Shown here: piece after piece, positions 17,801 to 24,882 of the stretch | Numbering within the stretch: position 1 is the first letter of the stretch | How the letters are laid out: each line of letters begins with the position of its first letter | DNA from: an uncultured Bacteroidales bacterium | Lineage (GTDB): Bacteria > Bacteroidota > Bacteroidia > Bacteroidales > Paludibacteraceae | Assembly: GCA_902774995.1 (NCBI GenBank) | Contig: CACYKR010000008.1 | Coordinates: 1-39,690 of the forward strand | Direction of reading: 5' to 3' | DNA: 39,690 bases | Position numbers and translations under genes: made by a program | The notes under the pieces: model-generated | Told to the model about the DNA's origin: nothing | What the model saw: only the letters and a program-made list of their open reading frames with translations | Database searches by the model: none

Positions 17801-18217
17801 GAAAAACTCAGATTCGTTTCCTACCAATGGTATAAAAACGGTTTGAAACTGGAAGGACAGACCGATCAGTACTATCACGAAGGCGGCGCACAGCTGATCG
17901 GTGTATTCTACTGCGAGATAGTGGACACCAATGGGAAAAATTATGTCACCTGTGACATTACCCTGCCGCATGCAACCAGTTGGTCCGCGCCGCAGCGCAG
18001 CACCGTCTATCCGGTACCGGTAGCCGCTTCACAGCCGCTGACTATCGAGGGCGAGGGATCGGCGCTCATCCGCTCTTTTGCCGGAGAGATCATCAGCCGC
18101 ATAGAGTCCATCGACGGGACAATCACCGTTGCCGCTCCGCGCGCCACCGGTATCTATTACGTACAGATCACCGCACCCGACGGCACAATGGAGATGCATA
18201 AATTAATCGTTAAATGA
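14867..18217 (+). CDS. T9SS-sorted GLUG-repeat surface protein
   Basis: A 1116-residue surface protein. The signal peptide is MKKLFPVLMLFCVLPLVAQ. Residues about 20-220 form a GLUG-motif region (ADIDLAGVTWTPIG, GLFGHV, VGGLVGEL, VGGLVGANYGTLTRTYNTG), found in bacterial adhesins. Residues about 330-1000 are a chain of Ig/PKD-like beta domains (YEWKVNGSTISGTNT, YEYQWYLVSGTDT, IEYRWLYIQDGE). Residues about 1045-1116 are a type A T9SS C-terminal sorting domain (VYPVPVAASQPLTIEG, then GIYYVQI and the terminal HKLIVK). The protein is therefore expected to cross the outer membrane through T9SS and be anchored at the surface. Its stop overlaps the leader of the next gene, which encodes an OmpA/LysM protein, so the two are co-transcribed. 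A role in adhesion is inferred from the domains. Confidence 0.93.
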   Translation: MKKLFPVLMLFCVLPLVAQTTVSTPEELRAFATQSATSDFEGQTIDLTADIDLAGVTWTPIGTADKPFKGTFRGNGHVIKGLHDFSTLDGVGLFGHVAKGATIEKLGICNSTIVAKPKRKIGAIAGVCAGRIDQCWSSAHIAAAGNTVGGLVGELTEDGELTDCYHSGLIRNTGNVVGGLVGANYGTLTRTYNTGYAENGKALVGEDHNGTYNECYYDRKLYYLQSGVAEENVTVGVDVTETMFSLFKGLAAWSNASDRYPTLSAFGATDAALLSAAPLYIDTLSVNPVNHADMLTEDFTVSTANGVSWACHYQQHEQWIQITGSKVKVVRPCTETEVLAVASIGEEKRVVYLHPLRLEDFESGLFNGLAPTATFCQDEEDEPLYAYVRTLAAKNGWKEGDYYYCVVRGRINGTDTVFSGLAKDTLFEGNQTAYAAWHNSYLIDTSEPGLFVLRRFAHDEGCVPDWLRSRGEFVYRVFPAFDPGEISDGRDTVYLNPNPYPTTVTSLSPATGGGGAITYEWKVNGSTISGTNTVSLTYNITQAGEYTFTRTARDSAGCCSDKTQAVGAFTRVVFDPFLPGAITEETSLTFCTVEEAKEYTVPATTATGGSKKYEYQWYLVSGTDTTAISGATAQNLPLSLLDIRAGEDYTVVRKAKDDTRFTTLTLSENQTTVHVFTPVKAGIIQGGTQENYCAPYDASTSTQVAVDVEEIDGGAAEGENGNIEYRWLYIQDGEAEPVVIEGSNNAELHTYFLLSKLKGKTYTYVREVRYPGCEWVRSTGEAKRYYGQDTRYEIVKTICKEHLPYTMTMNDSTHVFTADGDEWLVLNNTKGLCSEDTLFIIHTVTMPVFEIDSVARVCQEEQIMTLNFEQKAGLSDKYRITYSDHLASLIGRKTETGVITEEGRIIIRNIPAIDRDPANWLELEIGYVGDATDESDICYSTPHRMRLDFSIGGYLHTKYDRVLFVDNNPENGIETGGAEKLRFVSYQWYKNGLKLEGQTDQYYHEGGAQLIGVFYCEIVDTNGKNYVTCDITLPHATSWSAPQRSTVYPVPVAASQPLTIEGEGSALIRSFAGEIISRIESIDGTITVAAPRATGIYYVQITAPDGTMEMHKLIVK

Positions 18218-18218
18218 T

Positions 18219-18224
18219 AGGAGG
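18219..18224 (+). promoter_or_regulatory. perfect Shine-Dalgarno AGGAGG before the OmpA/LysM gene
   Basis: AGGAGG lies 7 bases before the ATG at 18232 and fixes this start over an upstream ATG at 18214. Such a site is uncommon in this phylum, and most starts in the window lack one. Confidence 0.8.
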
Positions 18225-18231
18225 AACGGAT

Positions 18232-20031
18232 ATGAAAAAGACATTTCTGATAATTGGTATCTTGGCAATAACCGCCTCTTTATCGGCGAAACAATACCCC
18301 GACTCGGTACGTGAAGCCAGCCGGGAAGAAGCCAACATCGCTTATGGCTGGAACTTCGAGTTCGGCGGCGGCCTGGGAGTAGGCAGTTACCTGTTCTCCC
18401 AGATGGGTTCGGGCTATACGCCGGCTCACGTAGTGAACAAAGTGCAGTTCCCCGCCTGGCACGCAGAGGTAGGTATCAACTACTACTTCGTGCCGTGGAT
18501 GGGTATCGGTACCGGTGCGCAGTTCTCCGCCTACCCCAACCGAGCGGCGATAGAGAACCCGTGGGTGAAGAACGCCAATGATATCTATGGCGATGCCTAT
18601 ACGCTCACCTCGGTGCCCAACTCCCTGACTGAAAGCCAGAACATCTACATGTTAGAGATCCCTATGGCGCTGAAGTTCCGTGCCCGTCCGGGCGTAGTCG
18701 GTTTCACCGGTACTGCCGGTGTGAAGATCGGTCTGCCGATGATTAACAACAACCGTCTGACGGACGGCACGATAGCCAATACAGTGCATTACCCCTTCTA
18801 CGACCTGACGATGAGTCATGTACCGACCGTAGTGGAAGATCTCTCTATTGCAGGCGGCAGCACCTCTCTCAGCACCAGCCGTTTCCGCACACTCAACTAC
18901 GCGGCTTATGCCGAGTTAGGCATGCTCATCCGTCTCCACCAACGCGTGGAGCTCGCCATTGCAGCCTACGCCAACTATTATTTCACGGACCTGCTGGAGA
19001 TACACGGCAGCAATGAGTTAGGCTTCTACGACGGACGCAGCGTAGGCGAATACCCCACGGCCTATGCCGCTTCGTACGACGGCGTGCTGCGCACCACCGA
19101 GGTGCAGGAGTTACACCCCTGGTCGGTAGGTCTGAAGATAGGTCTGCAGATCAACGCCAACCGCACGAAGGCGCAGCGTGACTACGACCGCGAGCAGCGG
19201 CGTCTGCGCAAAGCGGCACAGGAAGAAGAACCGGCAGAAGAGCCGGTAGAAGAGCCGACAGCGGTAGAGGAACCGGTTGTAGTAGCCGTGGTGGATACGA
19301 TCCCGGAGGAGCCTGTGGACACCACACCGGATCCCATTGAGCTGATACGCCGTATCGCCGAGGCGAACAACATCGACATATGCGCAGTATTCTGCCCCGA
19401 ACCGGAACCCGAACCGGAACCACCTGTCACCAATGCGGTAGCTGCCGAACTGGAGGAGGAACTCAAGAAAGCGGTGATCTATTTCGATTATGACAAAGCG
19501 GTACCTATCCTGGAGCCGAAAGACATCCTCGTCCGCATAGCCGAAGTGCTCAAACGCCATCCGCAGCAGAAGATCCATGTCAATGGACACACTTGCAAAC
19601 TCGGCAAACCGGATTACAACAAGCGTCTGGCTCTCCGCCGCGCCAACGCCGTAGCCGACCAGCTCCGCGCCTTGGGCGTACACGACGACCAGATGCTCAT
19701 TGCCAGTCTGGGTGCCGACGTGCCGTACCGCTACGGTGTGAAACACCCGTACGCAAAAGACCGCCGCGTGGAGATCGTACCTACCTATCGCACCACCGAA
19801 GTGGTACGCCCCGGCTCACGGCTCGCACAGATAGCCCGGCGCCATTACGGCAATCCGGATTTCTGGGTCTTCATCTACGAAGCCAACCGCGATAAGATAA
19901 CCGACCCGCAGAACCTGCCTGCCGGTATCGAACTGGAGATACCCGACCTCTCCGACAGACTGAAAGGCATGACGGAAAAAGAAGTGGCTGACGAAGCACT
20001 CCTACTCAAAAAACAACTTATGAAAGAATAA
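18232..20031 (+). CDS. OmpA-family outer-membrane protein with C-terminal LysM-like domain
   Basis: A 599-residue envelope protein. The signal peptide is MKKTFLIIGILAITASLSA. Residues about 25-303 form an outer-membrane beta barrel with alternating aromatic strands. Residues about 315-410 are an acidic, Pro/Glu-rich linker (PAEEPVEEPTAVEEPVVV, EPEPEPEPP). Residues about 413-522 are an OmpA C-terminal domain that binds peptidoglycan (VIYFDYDKAVPILEPKD, HVNGHTCKLGKPDYNKRLAL, DRRVEIVP). Residues about 525-575 are LysM-like (PGSRLAQIARRHYGNPDFWV). Two putative wall-binding modules on one barrel suggest a strong tether of the outer membrane to peptidoglycan. The start at 18232 is set by AGGAGG. 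It directly follows the T9SS-sorted protein and probably works with it, which is inferred from gene order only. It ends 3 bp from the convergent NlpC/P60 gene. Confidence 0.92.
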   Translation: MKKTFLIIGILAITASLSAKQYPDSVREASREEANIAYGWNFEFGGGLGVGSYLFSQMGSGYTPAHVVNKVQFPAWHAEVGINYYFVPWMGIGTGAQFSAYPNRAAIENPWVKNANDIYGDAYTLTSVPNSLTESQNIYMLEIPMALKFRARPGVVGFTGTAGVKIGLPMINNNRLTDGTIANTVHYPFYDLTMSHVPTVVEDLSIAGGSTSLSTSRFRTLNYAAYAELGMLIRLHQRVELAIAAYANYYFTDLLEIHGSNELGFYDGRSVGEYPTAYAASYDGVLRTTEVQELHPWSVGLKIGLQINANRTKAQRDYDREQRRLRKAAQEEEPAEEPVEEPTAVEEPVVVAVVDTIPEEPVDTTPDPIELIRRIAEANNIDICAVFCPEPEPEPEPPVTNAVAAELEEELKKAVIYFDYDKAVPILEPKDILVRIAEVLKRHPQQKIHVNGHTCKLGKPDYNKRLALRRANAVADQLRALGVHDDQMLIASLGADVPYRYGVKHPYAKDRRVEIVPTYRTTEVVRPGSRLAQIARRHYGNPDFWVFIYEANRDKITDPQNLPAGIELEIPDLSDRLKGMTEKEVADEALLLKKQLMKE

Positions 20032-20034
20032 TAC

Positions 20035-20907
20035 TTAGATTCTTCGGATAGAAACAAGGTGGTGTGAATAGCCACCTTGTTCTATGCTGTAGATACCCGT
20101 CTCGTCGATTTTCTCCACCTTCACGCGCCCAGAGCAATGTACCACGCGCTCGGAGTCGATGACGATACCTACGTGGGTGATATGGGGGGTAGTTTCGTTC
20201 CCTTCCCGGGAAGCAGGGAGAGGCTTGTCGAAGAACACCAGGTCCCCTGCACGCACTTGCTCCAGCCTCCGGACGGCTCTGCCATGCAGTGCCTGCTCGG
20301 AGGCGTTACGCGGCAGACGCTTGCCGAAAAGGCTCATCACCACCTGCACGAACCCCGAGCAGTCCATGCCCAGGGCGTTCTTGCCGCCCCACAAATAAGG
20401 CACATTCAGAAAGAAACGGACGACCTGCAGCAGGTTCTGCTCGTTCAACTCCAAGGGCTTCTCTATCACCATCGAGGGGTCAATACGGAAGCCCACTCCC
20501 AGCACCTCGAATCGCCCGAACGAAGTACCTTGTACATTGTCCTTTGCCACTTGGTACTGAGCCAGCCGTGTGCCGGCGGTGAGGGGGATGGTCTGGCCGT
20601 TGTTCTCACTCATGGCGTAAGCCATCGGCATGACGATCGTTGCCGTGGAGGTTTGGTAGGCCTTCCGGTACGCCGCATAGTCTTTCCCGCCTATGGGCGA
20701 TACCATCTTGGCATCCACCCACCCTTCTTCGCCGTCATTCTCCAGCTTCACGCGGTACCACCGGCCGGTTGTACATGGTACATCGCCCCTTGGTATCTCC
20801 TCCACAATCTCGCATAACTCGCCGAAGAGCATCTGGGTCTCCTGCTCCGCCGCTTCGCGTGCTTCTGCCCGCACGGGAACTATACTATGTAATGCTATTC
20901 CTTTCAC
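20035..20907 (-). CDS. NlpC/P60 cell-wall peptidase with SH3 domains and two repeat insertions
   Basis: A 290-residue NlpC/P60 protein, predicted to cut peptide bonds in peptidoglycan stems (D-glutamyl-diamino acid peptidase family). SH3-like domains occupy about residues 1-150 (RWYRVKLENDGEEGWVDAKMV). The catalytic domain follows, with LWGGKNALGMDCSGFVQVVM (Cys), GDLVFFDK and ITHVGIVIDSERVVHCSG (His). The start is a GTG at 20907 after an AAGGTGAAAGG sequence, 8 bp from the nadB stop. No signal peptide is visible. Two segments, KDNVQGTSF (20525-20557) and RGDVPCTTG (20769-20796), are encoded by GTAC-type repeats and sit in SH3-region loops. It is the last gene of the uxaB-uxaA-comF-nadB unit. 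Confidence 0.92.
   Translation of the reverse strand: MKGIALHSIVPVRAEAREAAEQETQMLFGELCEIVEEIPRGDVPCTTGRWYRVKLENDGEEGWVDAKMVSPIGGKDYAAYRKAYQTSTATIVMPMAYAMSENNGQTIPLTAGTRLAQYQVAKDNVQGTSFGRFEVLGVGFRIDPSMVIEKPLELNEQNLLQVVRFFLNVPYLWGGKNALGMDCSGFVQVVMSLFGKRLPRNASEQALHGRAVRRLEQVRAGDLVFFDKPLPASREGNETTPHITHVGIVIDSERVVHCSGRVKVEKIDETGIYSIEQGGYSHHLVSIRRI
20525..20557. repeat. GTAC-type interspersed element inside the NlpC/P60 gene, copy a
   Basis: GTACCTTGTACATTGTCC followed by TTTGCCACTTGGTAC. The coding-strand translation is KDNVQGTSF, in the same frame as the HD-hydrolase copies. Confidence 0.7.
20769..20796. repeat. GTAC-type interspersed element inside the NlpC/P60 gene, copy b
   Basis: TTGTACATGGTACATCG followed by CCCCTTGGTAT. 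The coding-strand translation is RGDVPCTTG. It is nearly identical at DNA level to the copy at 14041. Confidence 0.8.
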
Positions 20908-20915
20908 CTTTCACC

Positions 20916-22517
20916 TTACCAAACCTCCTGGGGATGATGGTTATCCGTCCGCGGATAATCGATGGTATAATGCAGTCCGCGGCTCTCCTTGCGCTCCAGC
21001 GCCTGGCGGGTGATGAGATAGCCCACGTTGATCATGTTACGCAACTCGCAGATATCTTTCGTCGCTTTCACGCGCTTGAAGAGGTCCTCCGTCTCTTCGT
21101 AGAGCACATCCAGCCGCTCCCAAGCACGGCGCAGACGGAGGTCCGAACGCACGATACCTACATAGGTGGACATGATCTGACCTACCTCTTTCACGTCCTG
21201 GGCAATCAGTACGCGCTCCTCGATAGACATGGTGCCCTCGTCGTTCCATGCCGGGATTTTCTCGTTGAAATCGTAGTTCTCAATGACGCTCAGGCTGTGC
21301 TTGGCTGCCGCGTCGGCATAGACCACCGCCTCGATGAGGGAGTTTGACGCCAGACGGTTGCCTCCATGCAGACCGGTGCACGAACACTCGCCTACGGCGT
21401 AGAGTCTGCGGATAGACGACTGGCCGTCAAGATCCACCTTGATACCGCCGCACATATAGTGGGCGCAAGGCGCTACCGGGATATAGTCTTTTGTGATATC
21501 AATGCCGATAGAGAGGCATTTGGCGTAGATATTGGGGAAATGATGCTTGGTCTCCTCCGGGTCCTTGTGGGTCACGTCCAGGCAGACATGGTCGATAGCA
21601 TGGATCTTCATCTCGTTGTCTATCGCGCGTGCCACTATGTCGCGCGGCGCCAGAGACAGACGCGGGTCGTATTTCTGCATGAACTCCTCGCCGTTGGGCA
21701 ACCTCAGGATACCTCCGTAGCCGCGCATCGCCTCGGTGATGAGGTATGCCGGATGGGTCTCGGCGGGGTTGTAGAGGCTCGTGGGGTGGAACTGGACGAA
21801 CTCCATTCCCTCCACCTGGCCTTTGGCACGATAGACCATCGCTATACCGTCTCCGGTAGCTATCTCGGGGTTGGTAGTCGTAGCATAGACCGCACCCGTT
21901 CCGCCGGTTGCCATGAGCGTTATACGGCTCAGATAGGTGTCTATCTTCTGTGTCTCGGGGTTGAGGATATACGCGCCGTAGCACTCTATATCCGGTGTGC
22001 GGCGGGTTACGCGGACTCCCAGATGGTGCTGGGTGATGATCTCTACGGCGAAATGGTTCTCCAACACTTCTATATAAGGGTTGTTCCGTACGGCTTCCAT
22101 CAGTCCCCGCTGGATCTCCGCTCCGGTGTCGTCGGCGTGGTGGAGGATGCGGAACTGAGAGTGGCCGCCCTCGCGGTGCAGGTCAAACGAACCGTCTTCT
22201 TTCTTATCGAAGTTCACCCCCCATTGCACCAGTTCCTCGATGCCTTTCGGCGCATTACGCACCACCTGCTCCACGGCAGCCGGGTTGCTCAGCCAGTCGC
22301 CGGCTACCATGGTGTCGTGGATATGTTTCTCAAAATCATCCACCAGCAGGTTGGTCACAGAGGCTATGCCTCCTTGCGCCTTGGCGGTATTCGCCTCCTC
22401 CAACGTGGTCTTGCAGCATAGTGCAATACTGTATTTTCCTTCTCGCGCCACTTTCAGCGCAAAACTCATTCCGGCTACTCCTCCGCCGATAATTAAAAAA
22501 TCATAACATTTGGTCAT
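20916..22517 (-). CDS. nadB: L-aspartate oxidase
   Basis: NadB oxidises L-aspartate to iminoaspartate, the first step of de novo NAD synthesis. The 533-residue flavoprotein shows the FAD-binding motif FLIIGGGVAGMSFALKVA, then TAKAQGGIASV, HREGGHSQFRILHHADDTG, MATGGTGAVYATTTNPEIATG and the catalytic-region HYMCGGIKVDLDG, ending with a helical C-terminal domain. I chose MTKCYDF at 22517. An in-frame ATG at 22532 would add residues encoded by CATTTGTTCATT-like junction oligomers. nadA and nadC are not adjacent. It lies between comF and the NlpC/P60 gene. Confidence 0.96.
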   Translation of the reverse strand: MTKCYDFLIIGGGVAGMSFALKVAREGKYSIALCCKTTLEEANTAKAQGGIASVTNLLVDDFEKHIHDTMVAGDWLSNPAAVEQVVRNAPKGIEELVQWGVNFDKKEDGSFDLHREGGHSQFRILHHADDTGAEIQRGLMEAVRNNPYIEVLENHFAVEIITQHHLGVRVTRRTPDIECYGAYILNPETQKIDTYLSRITLMATGGTGAVYATTTNPEIATGDGIAMVYRAKGQVEGMEFVQFHPTSLYNPAETHPAYLITEAMRGYGGILRLPNGEEFMQKYDPRLSLAPRDIVARAIDNEMKIHAIDHVCLDVTHKDPEETKHHFPNIYAKCLSIGIDITKDYIPVAPCAHYMCGGIKVDLDGQSSIRRLYAVGECSCTGLHGGNRLASNSLIEAVVYADAAAKHSLSVIENYDFNEKIPAWNDEGTMSIEERVLIAQDVKEVGQIMSTYVGIVRSDLRLRRAWERLDVLYEETEDLFKRVKATKDICELRNMINVGYLITRQALERKESRGLHYTIDYPRTDNHHPQEVW

Positions 22518-22541
22518 TTTCTCATTTACCATTTGTTCATT

Positions 22542-23273
22542 TTATCTTGCTTTGCACAATGCAAAGACACTTATTTCCGCGCCCCGGAAGAGACGCATGG
22601 CACGTATGCAACTTCTCGCGGTTTCACCGGTAGTAATCAGGTCATCTACCAGCAGAACATGCTTGCGGTACATCTGCTCCGGATGGTTCACGGCAAAAGC
22701 GTCTGCCACATTCAGCTTTCGCCCCTCGCCGCTCTGAAGCGCCTGCTTGGGCGTATTGCGGACACGCGTCACATGCGTCGTATCCACAGGGATACCGGTA
22801 TAATCGCTTATACCCCGGGCAATGTATTCCGATTGGTTGTAACCCCTCTCCCGCAGACGCTTTGGATGAAGCGGTATGGGGATGATTACCTCGATTTCAT
22901 CGAAGAAATCCGTGTCCTGCATCTCCATTGCCGCCTGCCATCCCAGATGGTATCCGATCAGCGGTTGGTCCGAATATTTCATCCGGTGCACCAGCTGCCG
23001 GATCGGATGGTCTTTCTCATAGAAGAGGAAAGCCGCAGCGCGGGTGAGATGCATCGCTTTGGCAGCGGCTACGATATCATTCGTCTTACCCGCCAACGCC
23101 ATCTCTGTCCCGTTCTGCAGGATGGACGCCTGCTCCGTGCGCGGCAACTTGCGCTTGCACTCCTCGCAAATCTCCCCTTGTCCTTTGCAGCCGGTATCCC
23201 GCCCCTTGGGGCTTTCCATATACCGCCCGCACATCGGGCACACGCGGGGATAAAAGAGACTAAAGAGTGACAC
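22542..23273 (-). CDS. comF: ComF-family amidophosphoribosyltransferase-like protein
   Basis: A 243-residue protein of the ComF/GntX family. The N-terminal four-Cys zinc module (CPMCGRYMESPKG, later CEEC) is followed by a phosphoribosyltransferase domain with RGYNQSEYIARGI and the PRPP loop VLLVDDLITTGET near residue 205. Homologues are tied to DNA uptake in competent bacteria, but the enzymatic role is unknown. It starts with GTG at 23273 and overlaps the 3' end of uxaA by 14 bp, which suggests translational coupling. Alternative starts would lose the zinc module. Confidence 0.93.
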   Translation of the reverse strand: MSLFSLFYPRVCPMCGRYMESPKGRDTGCKGQGEICEECKRKLPRTEQASILQNGTEMALAGKTNDIVAAAKAMHLTRAAAFLFYEKDHPIRQLVHRMKYSDQPLIGYHLGWQAAMEMQDTDFFDEIEVIIPIPLHPKRLRERGYNQSEYIARGISDYTGIPVDTTHVTRVRNTPKQALQSGEGRKLNVADAFAVNHPEQMYRKHVLLVDDLITTGETARSCIRAMRLFRGAEISVFALCKAR

Positions 23274-24741
23274 CGTTCTTAAAGATCGCTATCTCGTGGT
23301 AGCCGTTCTTCTCGTTGTTGGTCTTCGTGCCGTTAGCCACAGCGATGACGAACTCCGCGAAACGCTTTGCCACTTCCTCCATCGGTTCGCCCTCGGCAAT
23401 CACGCCGGCGTTGAAATCAATCCAGTTGGGTTTGTTCTTCGCCAAGTTCGAATTAGTGGAGATCTTCATGGTCGGGACATACGTTCCGAAGGGCGTACCG
23501 CGGCCGGTGGTGAACAGCACCATATGGCATCCACAGGAAGCCAGCGCCGTTGAAGCCACCAGGTCATTACCCGGAGCCGAAAGGAGGTTCAGACCTTTCA
23601 CTTGCAGCCGCTCTCCGTAAGGCATCACGCCACGAACGAGGGACTTGCCGCATTTCTGGGTGCAGCCGAGCGCTTTATCTTCGAGGGTGGATATACCGCC
23701 GGCTTTGTTGCCAGGAGAGGGGTTCTCGCCTACCGGTTCACCGTGAGAGAGGAAATAGTCCTTGAAATCATTGATAAGCGAAACGGTTTGGTCAAAGAGC
23801 TCGCGGTTGGCGCAACGGTCCATCAGAATCGTCTCTGCGCCGAACATCTCCGGTACCTCGGTCAGTACGGTTGTTCCGCCTTGTGCTACGAGCCAGTCGG
23901 AGAGACAACCGAGCAGCGGGTTCGCAGTGATACCGCTGAAACCGTCGGAGCCGCCGCACTTGAGTCCCACGCGCAGTTCGGACAGAGGCACAGCGACACG
24001 CTTGTCATGCTGGGTCTTGGTGTACAGCTCGCGCAGGATCGGCATGCAGTACTCCACCTCGTCGCCCTGGATCTTCTGGGTGGTGACAAACTTCACACGG
24101 TCTTCGTCTATCTCACCGCAGAACTCCTTGAACACATCCGGCTGGTTGTTCTCGCAACCGAGGGAAACTACCAAGATAGCACCGGCATTCGGGTGATGAA
24201 TCATATCACGGAGAATCTTCTTGGTGTTCTCGTGGTCGTCGCCGAGTTGCGAGCAGCCGTAGTTATGCGGGAAAGCAAAGATATTGTCCGCTCCAGTCTC
24301 CTGGCGCAGACGCTCCGCGCAGCGTTGGATGATACCGTTCACGCAACCCACGGTAGGAATAATCCACACCTCATTGCGGATACCGACCTGTCCGTCCTTG
24401 CGGCGGTAGCCCATAAAGGTGCGTTTCTCATCGGGGATATTGAGCACAACCTCTTTCGGGTGGTACTCGTAGGAGAGGAGTCCGGCGAGGTTGGTCTTGA
24501 TGTTGTTCTCGTTCATCCAAGAGCCGGCTTTCTTCGCCTCTTTGGCATGCCCGATGGGGAAACCGTACTTGATCACGTTCTCGCCCTCAGCGAGGTCGGT
24601 AATAGCTATCTTGTGTCCGGCAGGCACGTCCTCAAGGACTGTAATCTGCTTGCCGTCCACCTCAATCACCGCACCTGCCGACTGCGGCTGTATAGCTACA
24701 ACCACATTGTCGGCGGGATTGATTTTCAGAATATTGGTCAT
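23260..24741 (-). CDS. uxaA: altronate dehydratase
   Basis: UxaA dehydrates D-altronate to 2-keto-3-deoxygluconate in galacturonate breakdown. The 493-residue protein has the N-terminal SAF domain (about 1-90) and the catalytic part with VGIRNEVWIIPTVGCVNGI, FPHNYGCSQLGDDHENT and LKCGGSDGFSGITANPLLG. The C-terminal region includes VLFTTGRGTPFGTYVPT. I start it at MTNILKINPADN (24741). A reading from 24762 adds residues from TACAATGTACAA junction oligomers. It lies 141 bp downstream of uxaB on the same strand. uxaC and the KDG kinase/aldolase are not in this window. Confidence 0.96.
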   Translation of the reverse strand: MTNILKINPADNVVVAIQPQSAGAVIEVDGKQITVLEDVPAGHKIAITDLAEGENVIKYGFPIGHAKEAKKAGSWMNENNIKTNLAGLLSYEYHPKEVVLNIPDEKRTFMGYRRKDGQVGIRNEVWIIPTVGCVNGIIQRCAERLRQETGADNIFAFPHNYGCSQLGDDHENTKKILRDMIHHPNAGAILVVSLGCENNQPDVFKEFCGEIDEDRVKFVTTQKIQGDEVEYCMPILRELYTKTQHDKRVAVPLSELRVGLKCGGSDGFSGITANPLLGCLSDWLVAQGGTTVLTEVPEMFGAETILMDRCANRELFDQTVSLINDFKDYFLSHGEPVGENPSPGNKAGGISTLEDKALGCTQKCGKSLVRGVMPYGERLQVKGLNLLSAPGNDLVASTALASCGCHMVLFTTGRGTPFGTYVPTMKISTNSNLAKNKPNWIDFNAGVIAEGEPMEEVAKRFAEFVIAVANGTKTNNEKNGYHEIAIFKNGVTL

Positions 24742-24882
24742 AAAATAATGTACAATGTACAATTTACAATTTACAAAGCGTCCTACCGGCTTCTGTACAA
24801 ACTTATAAGTCCGTACGGATCTTTAAACATTGTACCAAACTCCGTTAAGCCCTTTTATTAATTGTGAATTGAGAATTGATAA
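24742..24882. other. uxaB-uxaA junction filled with short oligomers
   Basis: No gene is visible. The junction holds TAATGTACAATGTAC and AATTTACAATTTACAA next to uxaA, ACATTGTACC in the middle and AATTGTGAATTGAG next to uxaB. No clear promoter was found. Confidence 0.6.

Noticed and set aside
22550-22566. Palindrome CTTTGCA-CAA-TGCAAAG before nadB as a promoter
   Set aside because: The box reads TGTCTTTG rather than TAnnTTTG, and no -33 element stands 23 bases upstream. It is also coding sequence of comF.
23602-24861. 419-codon plus-strand frame opposite uxaA
   Set aside because: uxaA is complete on the other strand. The frame is open only because of codon bias.
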